Below, piece by piece: positions 8,516 through 16,687 of a stretch of DNA of 64,000 nucleotides. Within the stretch, counting starts at the first letter, position 1. Each line of letters begins with the position of its first letter. The notes beneath the pieces were generated by a model. The model was not told where the DNA came from, searched no databases, and saw nothing but the letters and a program-made list of their open reading frames with translations. The position numbers were made by a program, and so were the translations under genes. Origin of the DNA: Rhodopseudomonas infernalis (GTDB lineage: Bacteria; Pseudomonadota; Alphaproteobacteria; Rhizobiales; Xanthobacteraceae). The DNA lies in NCBI RefSeq assembly GCF_022271405.1, contig NZ_JAJNAL010000011.1:1-64000 (forward strand), in the 5' to 3' direction.

Positions 8516-8646
8516 ATGACGGTCATCGCCCGGCTTGTCCGGGCGACCAAGTATTCCAGAGCGCCGCTGAGAAGGTGCAGTGTCAGCGCTGCAGCCCAAT
8601 CGATGACTCTGGAATACTGGATCCCCGCACGCGCGGGGATGACGGC
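8516..8646. repeat. Palindromic intergenic repeat, family B (copy 1)
   Basis: The outer ends ATGACGGTCATCGCCCGG and GCGCGGGGATGACG surround inner inverted parts GTATTCCAGAGCG and CTCTGGAATACTGGAT. A second full copy is at 23508-23640 and a shorter relative at 11400-11490. It is non-coding. Confidence 0.75.
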
Positions 8647-8762
8647 AGAGAGCGGAGGCGCTCCGTCGCCGATGACACCGTCCGTCTTCACCTTTCAGCC
8701 ACTCTTGATGTGCAACAACATTCGCGCGCCGCGAAGCCGATGGGGTCGGCTCGCATGCGCGG

Positions 8763-9290
8763 ATGGGGAACTGCTGGATGTTGCGTGGGGTGATGGCCGT
8801 GCTCGGCCTCTTGTTGCTGGCGGGGTGTGCCGGCGAGGTGGCGCCGACCGTCGAAGCGCCGTCGATGTATGCCAGCATGGCGCGTGAAGGCGCCAAGGTC
8901 GACTCGTTCGCCGCGGCGACGATGATCTCGCAGTATCGCCAGAACAACGGGCTCGGACCGGTTGTGGTCGATCCGGCGCTCACGCGGCTTGCCGAAGACC
9001 AGTCCGCCAACATGGCGAGGCGCAACAAGCTCGACCACGACGCCAAGGCGCCGCTGGCGCAGCGGCTCAACGCGTCGGCCTATCCGGCGTCGGTCGCGGT
9101 CGAGAACGTCTCGGCCGGCTATCACACGCTCGCGGAAGCCTTTTCGGGCTGGCGCGACTCGCCGCCGCATCGGGCCAACATGCTGAAGAACGGCGTCACC
9201 AAGCTGGGCATTGCCGCGGTCTATGCGCCGAATACTAAATATAAAGTCTTTTGGACGTTGATTCTGGCGTCGACCGAGCCCGCGCGATAA
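8763..9290 (+). CDS. CAP (SCP/PR-1-like) domain lipoprotein
   Basis: This 175-residue protein starts with a lipoprotein signal (VMAVLGLLLLAGC, cleavage before about Cys21), so it should be anchored in the membrane. Residues about 45-170 form a CAP domain: INQYR-like SQYRQNNGLGPVVVDPALTRLAEDQSAN is split across about 55-82, followed by LDHDAKAPLAQRL, ENVSAGYHTLAEAFSGWRDSPPHRANML and a C-terminal VFWTLILAS strand. The function of bacterial CAP proteins is mostly unknown. The start could instead be ATG 8778, which has GGGGAA upstream. It stands alone between a repeat and a lipase gene. Confidence 0.85.
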   Translation: MGNCWMLRGVMAVLGLLLLAGCAGEVAPTVEAPSMYASMAREGAKVDSFAAATMISQYRQNNGLGPVVVDPALTRLAEDQSANMARRNKLDHDAKAPLAQRLNASAYPASVAVENVSAGYHTLAEAFSGWRDSPPHRANMLKNGVTKLGIAAVYAPNTKYKVFWTLILASTEPAR

Positions 9291-9377
9291 CCCGGGCGTG
9301 ATCGGGTTTGACCGGGCGCGCGATTGACGCCGCAAATGCGGAGCGCCACGGTGCCCGTCCTGTCCGCGGCGAGCCTC

Positions 9378-10511
9378 ATGACGTCCCACCACCATCCCAA
9401 GCCCAGTTCTAAACCGCGTCGCGTGCTCGTTCTGCAGGGCGGCGGCGCGCTCGGCTCGTATCAGGCCGGCGCCTACCAGGCGCTGTGCCATCATGATTTT
9501 GAGCCCGAATGGCTCGCTGGCATTTCCATCGGCGCGATCAACGCCGCGATCATCGCCGGCAATCCACGCGAGAAGCGCGTCGAGAAGCTGAAGCAATTCT
9601 GGGAGATGGCGTCGTCCCCGGTGCCATGGCAGCCGATGCTGCACACCGACCACGCGCATTCGCTGTTCAACGAAGCCAGCGCCGCGGTGATCGCGACGTT
9701 CGGCGTGCCGGGCTTCTTCACGCCGCGCTTTCCGCCGGCGCATCTGATGCCGACGGCCGATCCGGAAACGCTGAGCTATTACGACACGCGGCCGCTGCGC
9801 GCGACGCTCGAACGCCTGGTCGATTTCGATCTGCTCAACACCAACGGCATCCGCCTCAGCGTCGGCGCCGTCAACATCGTCACCGGTAATTTCGAGTATT
9901 TCGACAACACCAAGATGACCATTCGCCCCGAGCACATCATGGCATCGGGAGCGCTGCCGCCAGGATTTCCGGCGATCGAGATCGATGGCCATTACTACTG
10001 GGACGGCGGCATCGCCTCCAACACGCCGCTCGACTACGTTCTCGACAGCGAGCAGCGCGACGATCTGCTGATCTTCCAGGTCGATCTATTCAGTGCCCAT
10101 GGCCGGCTGCCGCAGACGCTGCTCGAAGCCGCCGAGCGCGAAAAGGACATCCGCTTCTCCAGCCGCACCCGGCTCAACACCGACAAGAACAAGCAGATTC
10201 ACAACACCCGCAAGGCGCTGCGTCATCTGATCGATCGGCTGCCGGACGAGCTGCGCAACGACCCGGCCTATGCGATCCTGCACGAGGCGGCGAAGGAAAA
10301 CGCCGTCACCGTGGTGCACCTGATCTACCGCAAGCGCGACTACGAAGCGTCTTCCAAGGACTACGATTTCTCCCGCCTGAACATGATCGAGCACTGGAAA
10401 TCCGGCGAGCAGGATGTCTATGTCTCGATGCGTCACCAGGAATGGCAGCGTCCGCCGCAGGACGGCGAGACCATGGTGACCTGGGACCTCACCCGGGATG
10501 CGTTCAAATAG
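9378..10511 (+). CDS. Patatin-like phospholipase with DUF3734-type C-terminus
   Basis: This roughly 377-residue enzyme is a lipid acyl hydrolase of the patatin family. It has the oxyanion hole QGGGALGSYQAG (about 20-31), the nucleophile elbow GISIGA (G-x-S-x-G) and the catalytic dyad Asp in WDGGIASNTPL (about 209-219). The C-terminal 150 residues resemble the DUF3734 extension found in alphaproteobacterial members. The frame is open back to a TTG at 9324, and ATG 9378 is chosen as the first ATG close to the conserved domain; the ribosome-binding site is weak for all candidates. It lies just upstream of 3-hydroxybutyrate dehydrogenase, a pairing also seen in polyhydroxybutyrate-making relatives. 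Confidence 0.88.
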   Translation: MTSHHHPKPSSKPRRVLVLQGGGALGSYQAGAYQALCHHDFEPEWLAGISIGAINAAIIAGNPREKRVEKLKQFWEMASSPVPWQPMLHTDHAHSLFNEASAAVIATFGVPGFFTPRFPPAHLMPTADPETLSYYDTRPLRATLERLVDFDLLNTNGIRLSVGAVNIVTGNFEYFDNTKMTIRPEHIMASGALPPGFPAIEIDGHYYWDGGIASNTPLDYVLDSEQRDDLLIFQVDLFSAHGRLPQTLLEAAEREKDIRFSSRTRLNTDKNKQIHNTRKALRHLIDRLPDELRNDPAYAILHEAAKENAVTVVHLIYRKRDYEASSKDYDFSRLNMIEHWKSGEQDVYVSMRHQEWQRPPQDGETMVTWDLTRDAFK

Positions 10512-10557
10512 CGGCAGCTCGACGCCGCGTCTTCAGACGATCGAACAGGAGCAGATG

Positions 10558-11346
10558 ATGGCTAATCTCACGGGCAAGACCGCGGTCGTGACCGGCTCGA
10601 CTTCGGGCATCGGCCTGGCCTATGCGCGCGCCTTCGCCAAGGCCGGCGCCAATGTGGTGCTGAACGGCATGGGCGACGCGGATGCGATCGAGAAGGAGCG
10701 CAAGTCGATCGAGACCGATTTCGCCGTCAAGGCGGTTTACTCGCCGGCCGATATGCTGAAGCCGGCCGAGATCGCCGGTATGGTCGCGCTCGGCGAGACC
10801 ACCTTCGGTTCGGTCGACATCCTGGTCAACAACGCCGGCATCCAGTTCGTGTCGCCGATCGAGGATTTCCCGATCGAGAAGTGGGATGCGATCATCGGCA
10901 TCAATCTGTCGTCGGCCTTCCACGGCATCCGCGCCGCGGTGCCGGGCATGAAGAAGCGCGGCTGGGGCCGCATCATCAACACCGCCTCGGCGCACTCGCT
11001 GGTGGCGTCGCCGTTCAAGTCCGCCTATGTGGCCGCCAAGCACGGCATCGCCGGCCTGACCAAGACCGTGGCGCTCGAAGTCGCCACCCACAAGATCACC
11101 TGCAACTGCATCTCGCCCGGCTACGTGTGGACGCCGCTGGTCGAAAAGCAGATCCCCGACACCATGAAGGCGCGCGGACTCACCAAGGAGCAGGTGATCA
11201 ACGACGTGCTGCTGCGGGCGCAGCCGACCAAGGAGTTCGTCACGGCCGAGCAGGTCGCCGCTCTCGCCGTCTATCTGTGCGGCGACGACGCCAGCCAGAT
11301 CACCGGCGCCAATCTGTCGATGGACGGCGGCTGGACGGCTGCGTAA
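10558..11346 (+). CDS. bdhA: D-3-hydroxybutyrate dehydrogenase (SDR family)
   Basis: This 262-residue short-chain dehydrogenase oxidises 3-hydroxybutyrate to acetoacetate with NAD during use of polyhydroxybutyrate. It has the TGSTSGIG cofactor loop (about 12-19), NNAGIQ (about 89-94), catalytic Ser in INTASAHSLVASPFKSAY with YVAAK (Tyr/Lys about 157-161), and the family-specific SPGYVWTPLVEKQIPD. The length equals known BdhA. The start is the second of two adjacent ATGs, six bases after AGGAG. It overlaps nothing; the patatin stop is 46 bp upstream, so cotranscription is likely. Confidence 0.93.
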   Translation: MANLTGKTAVVTGSTSGIGLAYARAFAKAGANVVLNGMGDADAIEKERKSIETDFAVKAVYSPADMLKPAEIAGMVALGETTFGSVDILVNNAGIQFVSPIEDFPIEKWDAIIGINLSSAFHGIRAAVPGMKKRGWGRIINTASAHSLVASPFKSAYVAAKHGIAGLTKTVALEVATHKITCNCISPGYVWTPLVEKQIPDTMKARGLTKEQVINDVLLRAQPTKEFVTAEQVAALAVYLCGDDASQITGANLSMDGGWTAA

Positions 11347-11399
11347 CTGCGCCGTCGCGCGCAGCCTGGTTATTCATCGGAGCTACCACATCATCAAAC

Positions 11400-11490
11400 G
11401 TCATTCTCTGCGAAAGCGGAGGATCCAGTATCCCAGAGCATCGCGTCTCTGGGGTACTGGATCGCCTGGTCAGGCCGGGCGACGACGTGG
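11400..11490. repeat. Palindromic intergenic repeat, family B relative
   Basis: The GGATCCAGTATCCCAGAGC and CTCTGGGGTACTGGATC parts form an inverted repeat flanked by GTCATTC and GGCCGGGCGACGACG. It is a diverged, shorter version of the elements at 8516 and 23508. Confidence 0.6.
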
Positions 11491-11520
11491 TCACTAACAG
11501 TTAGTTAACGAACCCCATAT

Positions 11521-11604
11521 GTAGGGTGGGCAAAGGCGCGCAGCGCCGTGCCCACGCGTGCGGTGTGCGGTCGACGTGGGCACGCTTCGCTTTGCCCACC
11601 CTAC
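11521..11604. repeat. Palindromic repeat, family D, reaching into the flippase gene
   Basis: Perfect 15-bp outer arms (GTAGGGTGGGCAAAG at 11521-11535, CTTTGCCCACCCTAC at 11590-11604) plus inner GCCGTGCCCACG / CGTGGGCACG arms. This GTAGGGTGGGCAAAG element is widespread between genes in bacteria of this group. Its right end supplies the stop codon of the flippase gene. Confidence 0.8.
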
Positions 11605-12971
11605 GGGCTTTTGCGTTTTTTCCCGAACGCCAGCACATGCAACCCGAGCCGGCGCCGCACGATCCAGAACAGCAGCACGGTCTCAAAAGTCAGCGCCGTT
11701 GACGTCGCCGCCGCTGCGCCGTAGCCGCCGAACTTCGGCACCAGCACGAGGCACAGCGCGAGGTTGACGCCGAACGCCAGCGCGTAGGCGAGGGCGCAGA
11801 CGTTCTGGTGACCCAGCATGTTGAGCAATCGTTCGACCGGGCCGATCGCGGCGCGGACCACGAGGCCGATCGCAGCGACGAACATGATGCCGTAGCCCTC
11901 GGTGAACTGCGGGCCGAACAGCCACAGGATCGGTTTGCCGAGCGCGAGCAGCAGCACGGTGGCGCCGAGCGATGGCCAGAACGTCCACACGATCGCGTGC
12001 CGCACATAGGCGGCGAGCCGCTCCTTGTCGCCGGCTGCGTGATACTCGGTGAAGCGGTGGGCGGTCGTCGCCGACATCGCGTAGTGAATAAACGACACCA
12101 GCGCCAGCGTCTTCACTACCGCGTAGTACACGCCGACGTCCTCGGCCGGACGAAACTGCTGCAGCACCAGCACGTCGGTGTAGGACAGCAGCAGATAGAA
12201 GCTCTCGACCAGCAGGATCGGTAGCGAGGTCGCCAGCCAGCCGCGGAAATCGTAGGCGCGTGGGCCGGCCGGGACATGGCCGCGCAGCTTGCGGTTGAGC
12301 GCGATCATCTGGCCGATCATCGCAATCCAAACCGCCGCGCAGCTCGCCGCCATCGCGGCGACCGCTCCGAGCCGGAAGCCGAGCACGAACAGCCCCGCCG
12401 TGAAGCCGATGATCAGGCCCTGGCGGATGATGAACTGCGGCATCAGGCCGAGCTTCATCCAGTCGTGTGAGCGGGCGATCCCGTCCTGGGTGTTGGCGAC
12501 GACGAAGGCCGGCAGCGTCAGGCAGCCGAGATACAGCGGCAGCACTGTCGCGGGATCGATCGATGCCGACAGCCCAAACACCAGCGCGGCGAGCAGCAGC
12601 GCCACCAGGCTGGAGGCCGCCAGCGTCGCCCAGCGGCTGCCCGAGAGAAACCCGCGCAACCGGTCGTCGGCGCCGCTGGCGCGATATTCGGGGATGATCT
12701 TCTGGGCGGAGGCCGAGATGCCGAAGTCGAGCATCGAGCCGAGCAACAGCACCCAGGTCCAGACATAGACATAGACGCCGTAGTCGGAGCCGCCCATCCA
12801 GCGCGCCAGCAGGATCTGCGCGAGGTAGGCCATCGCAGCGCTCGCCACGCGGATCAGAAAGATCGTACCTGCGAGGCGGTTGGTGAGCGATCGCTCGTTG
12901 GAGCCGCCAAACAGGCCGGACAGGCGCGCCTTCAATCCGGCGAGCAGAGATGTGGCCGGAGGAGCATCCAT
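11601..12971 (-). CDS. Polysaccharide / lipid-linked oligosaccharide flippase (Wzx-like)
   Basis: This 456-residue integral membrane protein has about 12-14 hydrophobic segments spread over its length, typical of the polysaccharide biosynthesis (RfbX/Wzx, MOP superfamily) transporters that flip lipid-linked sugars across the inner membrane. The N-terminus shows the usual SLTNRLAGTIFLIRVASAA and LARWMGGSDYGVYVYVWTW. ATG 12969-12971 is preferred over the long upstream extension, which lacks protein-like sequence. It stands alone; no glycosyltransferase or polymerase gene is nearby. The stop codon lies inside a palindromic repeat, so the last few residues (GKKRKSP) may be remodelled. Confidence 0.85.
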   Translation of the reverse strand: MDAPPATSLLAGLKARLSGLFGGSNERSLTNRLAGTIFLIRVASAAMAYLAQILLARWMGGSDYGVYVYVWTWVLLLGSMLDFGISASAQKIIPEYRASGADDRLRGFLSGSRWATLAASSLVALLLAALVFGLSASIDPATVLPLYLGCLTLPAFVVANTQDGIARSHDWMKLGLMPQFIIRQGLIIGFTAGLFVLGFRLGAVAAMAASCAAVWIAMIGQMIALNRKLRGHVPAGPRAYDFRGWLATSLPILLVESFYLLLSYTDVLVLQQFRPAEDVGVYYAVVKTLALVSFIHYAMSATTAHRFTEYHAAGDKERLAAYVRHAIVWTFWPSLGATVLLLALGKPILWLFGPQFTEGYGIMFVAAIGLVVRAAIGPVERLLNMLGHQNVCALAYALAFGVNLALCLVLVPKFGGYGAAAATSTALTFETVLLFWIVRRRLGLHVLAFGKKRKSP

Positions 12972-13220
12972 GACAGCCAAAGCGATCCCCAATGCGCGCG
13001 ACCGCGGGGCATTGCGGTAGCATGATCCACTTAGCAACCAGATGTTACGATTCGGTTGGACGGCAGGGCGCGCTGTCGTCAATAATTGGTAAAAGCAGAA
13101 GCCTCGCACTCGCACGAGGGGAACCGGGAACCCATCGCATGGTTGGGTTTCGACGCAGCGCTCGGCCCGGCAGGCCATCGATCGAGCGGTACTCCAGTCG
13201 GCCCATTCAGGAGATGTTCG

Positions 13221-13430
13221 ATGCCGAAGCTGAACTTGCAGACCATGGGCCGTTTTGCCCTCGCGGGTCTCGCTGCCATTGCGGCAGCTGGCCTGCTCTA
13301 CGTGGTCACGCGGAGCGCGCTCGGCTTTCCGAGTGATGGGATTCGCATCGCGGCTTTGAACATCGCCAGCCTCGTCGTCGCCTTCCTGCTGATCGCCGGT
13401 ATCGGACGCCGGCCGAAGGACGAGCGCTAG
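13221..13430 (+). CDS. Small two-segment membrane protein, unknown function
   Basis: This 69-residue protein has two hydrophobic stretches, about residues 11-30 (FALAGLAAIAAAGLLYVV) and 43-60 (ALNIASLVVAFLLIAGI), and a charged C-terminal tail GRRPKDER. AGGAG eight bases before the ATG supports the start. The frame is divergent from the flippase. I do not recognise a family; membrane location is the only firm statement. Confidence 0.6.
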   Translation: MPKLNLQTMGRFALAGLAAIAAAGLLYVVTRSALGFPSDGIRIAALNIASLVVAFLLIAGIGRRPKDER

Positions 13431-13739
13431 CGTCTGTCTTCTAACAATTGAGGGACGTGGTCTTCACGGTCAGAGTCCCTCGGACGTCAGGAAATACCTG
13501 ACGCAGTTGCCTTGGAAATCATCATTGATCGTCGAATAACGACTTTCGTCGGTAAGTCCGGCCTGCCTTCTGTATTCTGGTGTGGGCGCGGCGCTTGAAG
13601 TCTTCCTTTCCAACTCGTTTGGGATAGCAGCGGCATTTGTCGAGCGAACTAACTATTAAGTCTCCGCCTCGTATTTGTGCGGGGCCGGAATGGTGGTCTT
13701 CCGGTCTGTTAGTTTGAATTTTTCAGTCTGGAAATCGCC
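13431..13739. other. Intergenic region upstream of the PAS/chemoreceptor pair
   Basis: These 309 bp contain a hairpin GTCAGG-AAATA-CCTGAC near 13488-13504 and a smaller GTCG/CGAC inverted repeat near 13530. No gene or clear promoter motif is visible. Confidence 0.4.
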
Positions 13740-14261
13740 GTGCACCAGTCCGTCACGCCGACCAGCGTCGAGGTTTTCTTCGACGCCGACGATATCATCG
13801 TCTCCAAAACAGATCTCAAAGGGCGCATCACCTACGCCAATAAGGTGTTCACCGACATCTGCGGATATAGCGAAGCCGAATTGATCGGACAGCCGCACTC
13901 GATCGTGCGGCATCCCGACATGCCGCGTTGCGTGTTCAAGCTGTTGTGGGACACGCTCGCGGACGGCCGCGAGATCTTCGCTTATGTCAAGAACATGACA
14001 CGGCGCGGCGACTACTATTGGGTCTTCGCCCATGTCACGCCGTCGTTCGATGCCGCCGGCAAGGTGATCGGCTATCACTCCAATCGGCGGGTGCCGGATC
14101 GCCAGGTCGTCGCAGCGCTGGCGCCGGTCTACAAGCAACTCGCCGACATCGAAGCGCAGCATCGCAACGGCAAAGACGGCCTCGCCGCCAGCACCCGGCA
14201 GATGATCGATTTCGTCAAATCGAAGAGCGTTTCCTATGACCAATTCGTCTTCTCTCTTTAA
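13740..14261 (+). CDS. PAS-domain sensor protein (Aer-type PAS), soluble
   Basis: This 173-residue cytoplasmic protein is mostly one PAS domain (about 10-125) of the kind that opens the aerotaxis receptor Aer: [39 protein letters not shown] and [27 protein letters not shown] short helical tail (about 126-173) follows. In Aer the PAS domain binds FAD and is fused to a membrane signalling module; here the gene ends and overlaps the next one, which encodes that module, by 26 bp. The start is GTG 13740 with only a weak GGAAA upstream. Whether it binds FAD, haem or nothing is not visible. Confidence 0.85.
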   Translation: MHQSVTPTSVEVFFDADDIIVSKTDLKGRITYANKVFTDICGYSEAELIGQPHSIVRHPDMPRCVFKLLWDTLADGREIFAYVKNMTRRGDYYWVFAHVTPSFDAAGKVIGYHSNRRVPDRQVVAALAPVYKQLADIEAQHRNGKDGLAASTRQMIDFVKSKSVSYDQFVFSL

Positions 14262-15558
14262 CGCGGGCGTTTGCCTGATCGCCGTCGCACTATCGATTGT
14301 CGCGGCATTCGCCGGGGCGGTGACCGGCGTGCCGCTGTTGCTGCTGGTCGGGCTCGGCACCGCACTGCTTGCCGCAGCGCTGCTCGGCCTGATGCTGTTA
14401 CGGATCGACCGGTTGCTGAGCAATCTCGAAACGGTCTGCCAGCGCGTCGCCAATGGTGACTTCGAGGCGCGGATCATCGGCTGTCGCGACGGCGGTCGGA
14501 TGGCCGTGCTGACCCACACCTTCAATGACATGATCGACCGCTGCGACGCGTTCGTGCGCGAAGCAAGCGCCGCCATGGGCGCTATCCGGGACGACAAGTA
14601 CTATCGTCACATCCTGCCGGCAGGCCTGCGCGGTTCACTGCTGATCGCCTCGCGCACCATCAACGATGCGATGCAGGCGATCGAGACCCGGGTGGCGGCG
14701 TTCAATGCCAACACGGCCGATTTCGAGGGAGCGATCGGCGCGGTGATCGAAACGGTTTCAAGCGCATCGAGCAACATGGGCGAGACCGCCGGCAGCCTCA
14801 ACCACGGCGTGGTAGCCACCCGCGAGCGGGCGCTGGCGGTGTCGGCGGCATCCGAGCAGGCTTCGGCCAATATGGAGTCGGTTGCCGCAGCGACGGCCGA
14901 ACTGACGGCCTCGGCCAACGAGATCCTCGGCAGCGTCAACCGGTCGGCCACGATCGCCAGAACTGCGGTCAGCGCCTCGGATCATGCGCGTGACACCGTC
15001 GGCAGCCTGTCGACCGCGACCGAGCGGATCGGCACCATCGTGCAACTGATCGAGGAGATCGCCGCGCAGACCAATCTGCTGGCGCTCAATGCGACCATCG
15101 AGGCGGCACGCGCCGGCGAGGCGGGCAGGGGCTTTTCGGTGGTGGCGCAGGAGGTGAAGTCGCTGGCGCAGCAGACCGCCAAAGCCACCCACGACATTTC
15201 CGTCAGCATTGCCGAAGTGCAGGAGACGACACGCGCGGCCGTGGATGCGATTTCCAGCATCGGCCAGAGCATTGGCGAGGTCGACGCCATCACCGGTCAG
15301 GTCGCCGTGGCGGTCGAGGCGCAGACCGCCGCGACCGGTGAGGTCGCGCGCAACATCGAGCAGGCCTTCGCGGGCATTCGCGACATCTCGTCCAACATCC
15401 AGAGCGTCAGCAGCAACGTCGCCGACACCGAACAGCACGCCGGAACCACGTTGACCGCATCCGGCACGCTGGCGCATCAGGCTGCCACGCTCGGTGACGC
15501 CGTGCGTGACTTCCTGCGCTCGCTACGCACCGGCGAGGCCAAGCGTCGCGCCGCCTGA
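14236..15558 (+). CDS. Methyl-accepting chemotaxis protein lacking a periplasmic sensor
   Basis: This 440-residue chemoreceptor has two closely spaced hydrophobic segments (about 8-30 and 33-54) with almost no loop between them, then a HAMP-like region ([21 protein letters not shown], about 60-80) and a long coiled coil. The signalling tip is canonical: [22 protein letters not shown] and [18 protein letters not shown] (about 273-312). With no periplasmic domain it cannot sense ligands outside the cell. It probably takes its input from the PAS protein encoded by the overlapping upstream gene, making a split Aer-like receptor. The ATG lies inside the PAS gene. Confidence 0.92.
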   Translation: MTNSSSLFNAGVCLIAVALSIVAAFAGAVTGVPLLLLVGLGTALLAAALLGLMLLRIDRLLSNLETVCQRVANGDFEARIIGCRDGGRMAVLTHTFNDMIDRCDAFVREASAAMGAIRDDKYYRHILPAGLRGSLLIASRTINDAMQAIETRVAAFNANTADFEGAIGAVIETVSSASSNMGETAGSLNHGVVATRERALAVSAASEQASANMESVAAATAELTASANEILGSVNRSATIARTAVSASDHARDTVGSLSTATERIGTIVQLIEEIAAQTNLLALNATIEAARAGEAGRGFSVVAQEVKSLAQQTAKATHDISVSIAEVQETTRAAVDAISSIGQSIGEVDAITGQVAVAVEAQTAATGEVARNIEQAFAGIRDISSNIQSVSSNVADTEQHAGTTLTASGTLAHQAATLGDAVRDFLRSLRTGEAKRRAA

Positions 15559-15610
15559 TACTTGGCGGCGCGCCGAGCGTCGCGGTAGCGCGCGAGCGTC
15601 GCGGCAAACA

Positions 15611-15650
15611 CTCCGTAACCTTACGGAGAGTTCATCAAGATGAACTCCGT
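15611..15650 (+). other. Two overlapping, mutually exclusive hairpins
   Basis: Hairpin 1 is CTCCGTAA (15611-15618) with TTACGGAG (15621-15628). Hairpin 2 pairs ACGGAG (15623-15628) and TTCA (15631-15634) with TGAA and CTCCGT (15641-15650). Both use ACGGAG, so only one can form at a time. They lie after the chemoreceptor stop and about 75-115 bp before the next gene. They may be a terminator or a leader switch; no T-run follows. Confidence 0.4.
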
Positions 15651-15724
15651 CGTCAGCCCTCATTCACCTGAAACTTCTTAAGCTGATCGCAGTTTTCGGA
15701 GTTGGATTGAAGGAGGTAGATCCG

Positions 15725-16021
15725 ATGAAACTCAAACTAGCTGTTGCCGCCGCAGCCACTCTCGGCGCTGTCGCTCTCACCTCGGGCACTGCTTCAGCTG
15801 CGATGCCCAACGGTCTCGCCGGCGCGGCTAATGCGGTCGCGAACCAGGCCGCCAATATCGATCAGGTGCGTTATGTCTGTAACGCCTGGGGACGCTGCTG
15901 GTGGCGCCCGAACTACTACGGCGCCTATGCGTACGGGCCGCGTCCGTATTACGGCCCGCGGTTCTACGGCGGCCCGCGCTACTATGGCCCGCGTTGGCAC
16001 GGCGGCTACCGCCGTTGGTAA
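15725..16021 (+). CDS. Small secreted Tyr/Gly/Arg-rich protein
   Basis: This 98-residue protein begins with a clear signal peptide (KLAVAAAATLGAVALTSGTASA, cleaved near residue 25). The mature part has a conserved-looking VRYVCNAWGRCWWRPN (two cysteines that may pair) and then a tail of repeated YYGPR/FYGGPR units rich in Tyr, Gly and Arg. Such proteins are common in Rhizobiales and of unknown function. AGGAGGT seven bases before ATG 15725 is the best ribosome-binding site in this part of the window, suggesting high expression. Confidence 0.85.
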   Translation: MKLKLAVAAAATLGAVALTSGTASAAMPNGLAGAANAVANQAANIDQVRYVCNAWGRCWWRPNYYGAYAYGPRPYYGPRFYGGPRYYGPRWHGGYRRW

Positions 16022-16044
16022 CAGCGTGGTTGCATGAATGGATC

Positions 16045-16070
16045 GCGGGGCCTTCGGGCCCCGCTTTTCG
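16045..16070 (+). terminator. Rho-independent terminator after the secreted protein gene
   Basis: An 8-bp GC stem (GCGGGGCC at 16045-16052, GGCCCCGC at 16057-16064) with a TTCG tetraloop is followed by TTTT. It lies 23 bp after the stop. Confidence 0.9.
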
Positions 16071-16081
16071 TTGACGAAACG

Positions 16082-16564
16082 TTAAGCCTGCGGCGTTTCC
16101 AACCGGATCTCGCTGACGTCGACCCATTCGGCGCCGACCAGGTCGGCCATCCGCTGCGGCGCGATCCGCACGGCACTGTGGGCAGATCCCGCCGCGGGCA
16201 CGACGACGTCGAACGCCTGCAATGAAATGTCGCAGTAGATCGGCAATGGCTGCTTCAATCCGAATGGGCAGACGCCGCCGACCTCGTGGCCGGTGAGGTC
16301 GGCCACTTCATCCAAGCCGAGCATTTTCGGCTTGGCACCGAAGGCGGCTTTCGCCTTCTTGTTGTCGAGCCGCGCCGTTCCGCTGGTGACCACCAGCACG
16401 ACCCGCTCGCCGAGGCGTAGCGACAGGGTCTTGGCGATCTGTTCGGGCGGCACGCCGTAGGCTTCCGCCGCAAGCGGCACGGTGGCCGAACTCTTGTCCG
16501 ATTGTTCGACCGTGATGTCGGGAGCGTGCTGCGCAAACCATGCGCGAACGGAGTCCAGGCTCAT
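16082..16564 (-). CDS. YbaK/EbsC-family aminoacyl-tRNA deacylase
   Basis: This 160-residue protein belongs to the YbaK/ProX family, which hydrolyses wrongly charged tRNA (for example Cys- or Ala-tRNA-Pro). The pattern AEAYGVPPEQIAKTLSLRLG (about 33-52, with the conserved Lys), VVTSGTARLDNKKAKAAFG, and GHEVGGVCPFGL (about 91-102) is typical. The length is normal. The ATG start is 16562-16564. It is monocistronic and converges with the small secreted protein gene across the terminator. Substrate cannot be told from sequence. Confidence 0.88.
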   Translation of the reverse strand: MSLDSVRAWFAQHAPDITVEQSDKSSATVPLAAEAYGVPPEQIAKTLSLRLGERVVLVVTSGTARLDNKKAKAAFGAKPKMLGLDEVADLTGHEVGGVCPFGLKQPLPIYCDISLQAFDVVVPAAGSAHSAVRIAPQRMADLVGAEWVDVSEIRLETPQA

Positions 16565-16599
16565 TCCAAACCCTCGACCGGCGAGCGTGCCGGCTTTCA

Positions 16600-16680
16600 G
16601 TGAGCGTCATCGCAACAGCGGAGCGACGAAGCAATCCAGTTTTCATAGTTCAGAATCGCTTCGCTTCTCTCGTGCCGAAG
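16600..16680. repeat. Degenerate family E repeat
   Basis: The CGTCATCGCAACAGCGGAGC, GACGAAGCAATCCAG and GAATCGCTTCGCTTCTCTCG blocks match, with changes, the better-preserved elements at 37443-37564 and 62009-62124. Confidence 0.6.
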
Positions 16681-16687
16681 CCGAATA

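Larger units (their letters stand above)
8415..8762. other. Intergenic region: glnII terminator and family B repeat
   Basis: These 348 bp hold the glnII terminator at 8461-8495 and a composite palindromic repeat at 8516-8646. The last 115 bp before the CAP-domain gene contain no feature I recognise. Confidence 0.7.
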
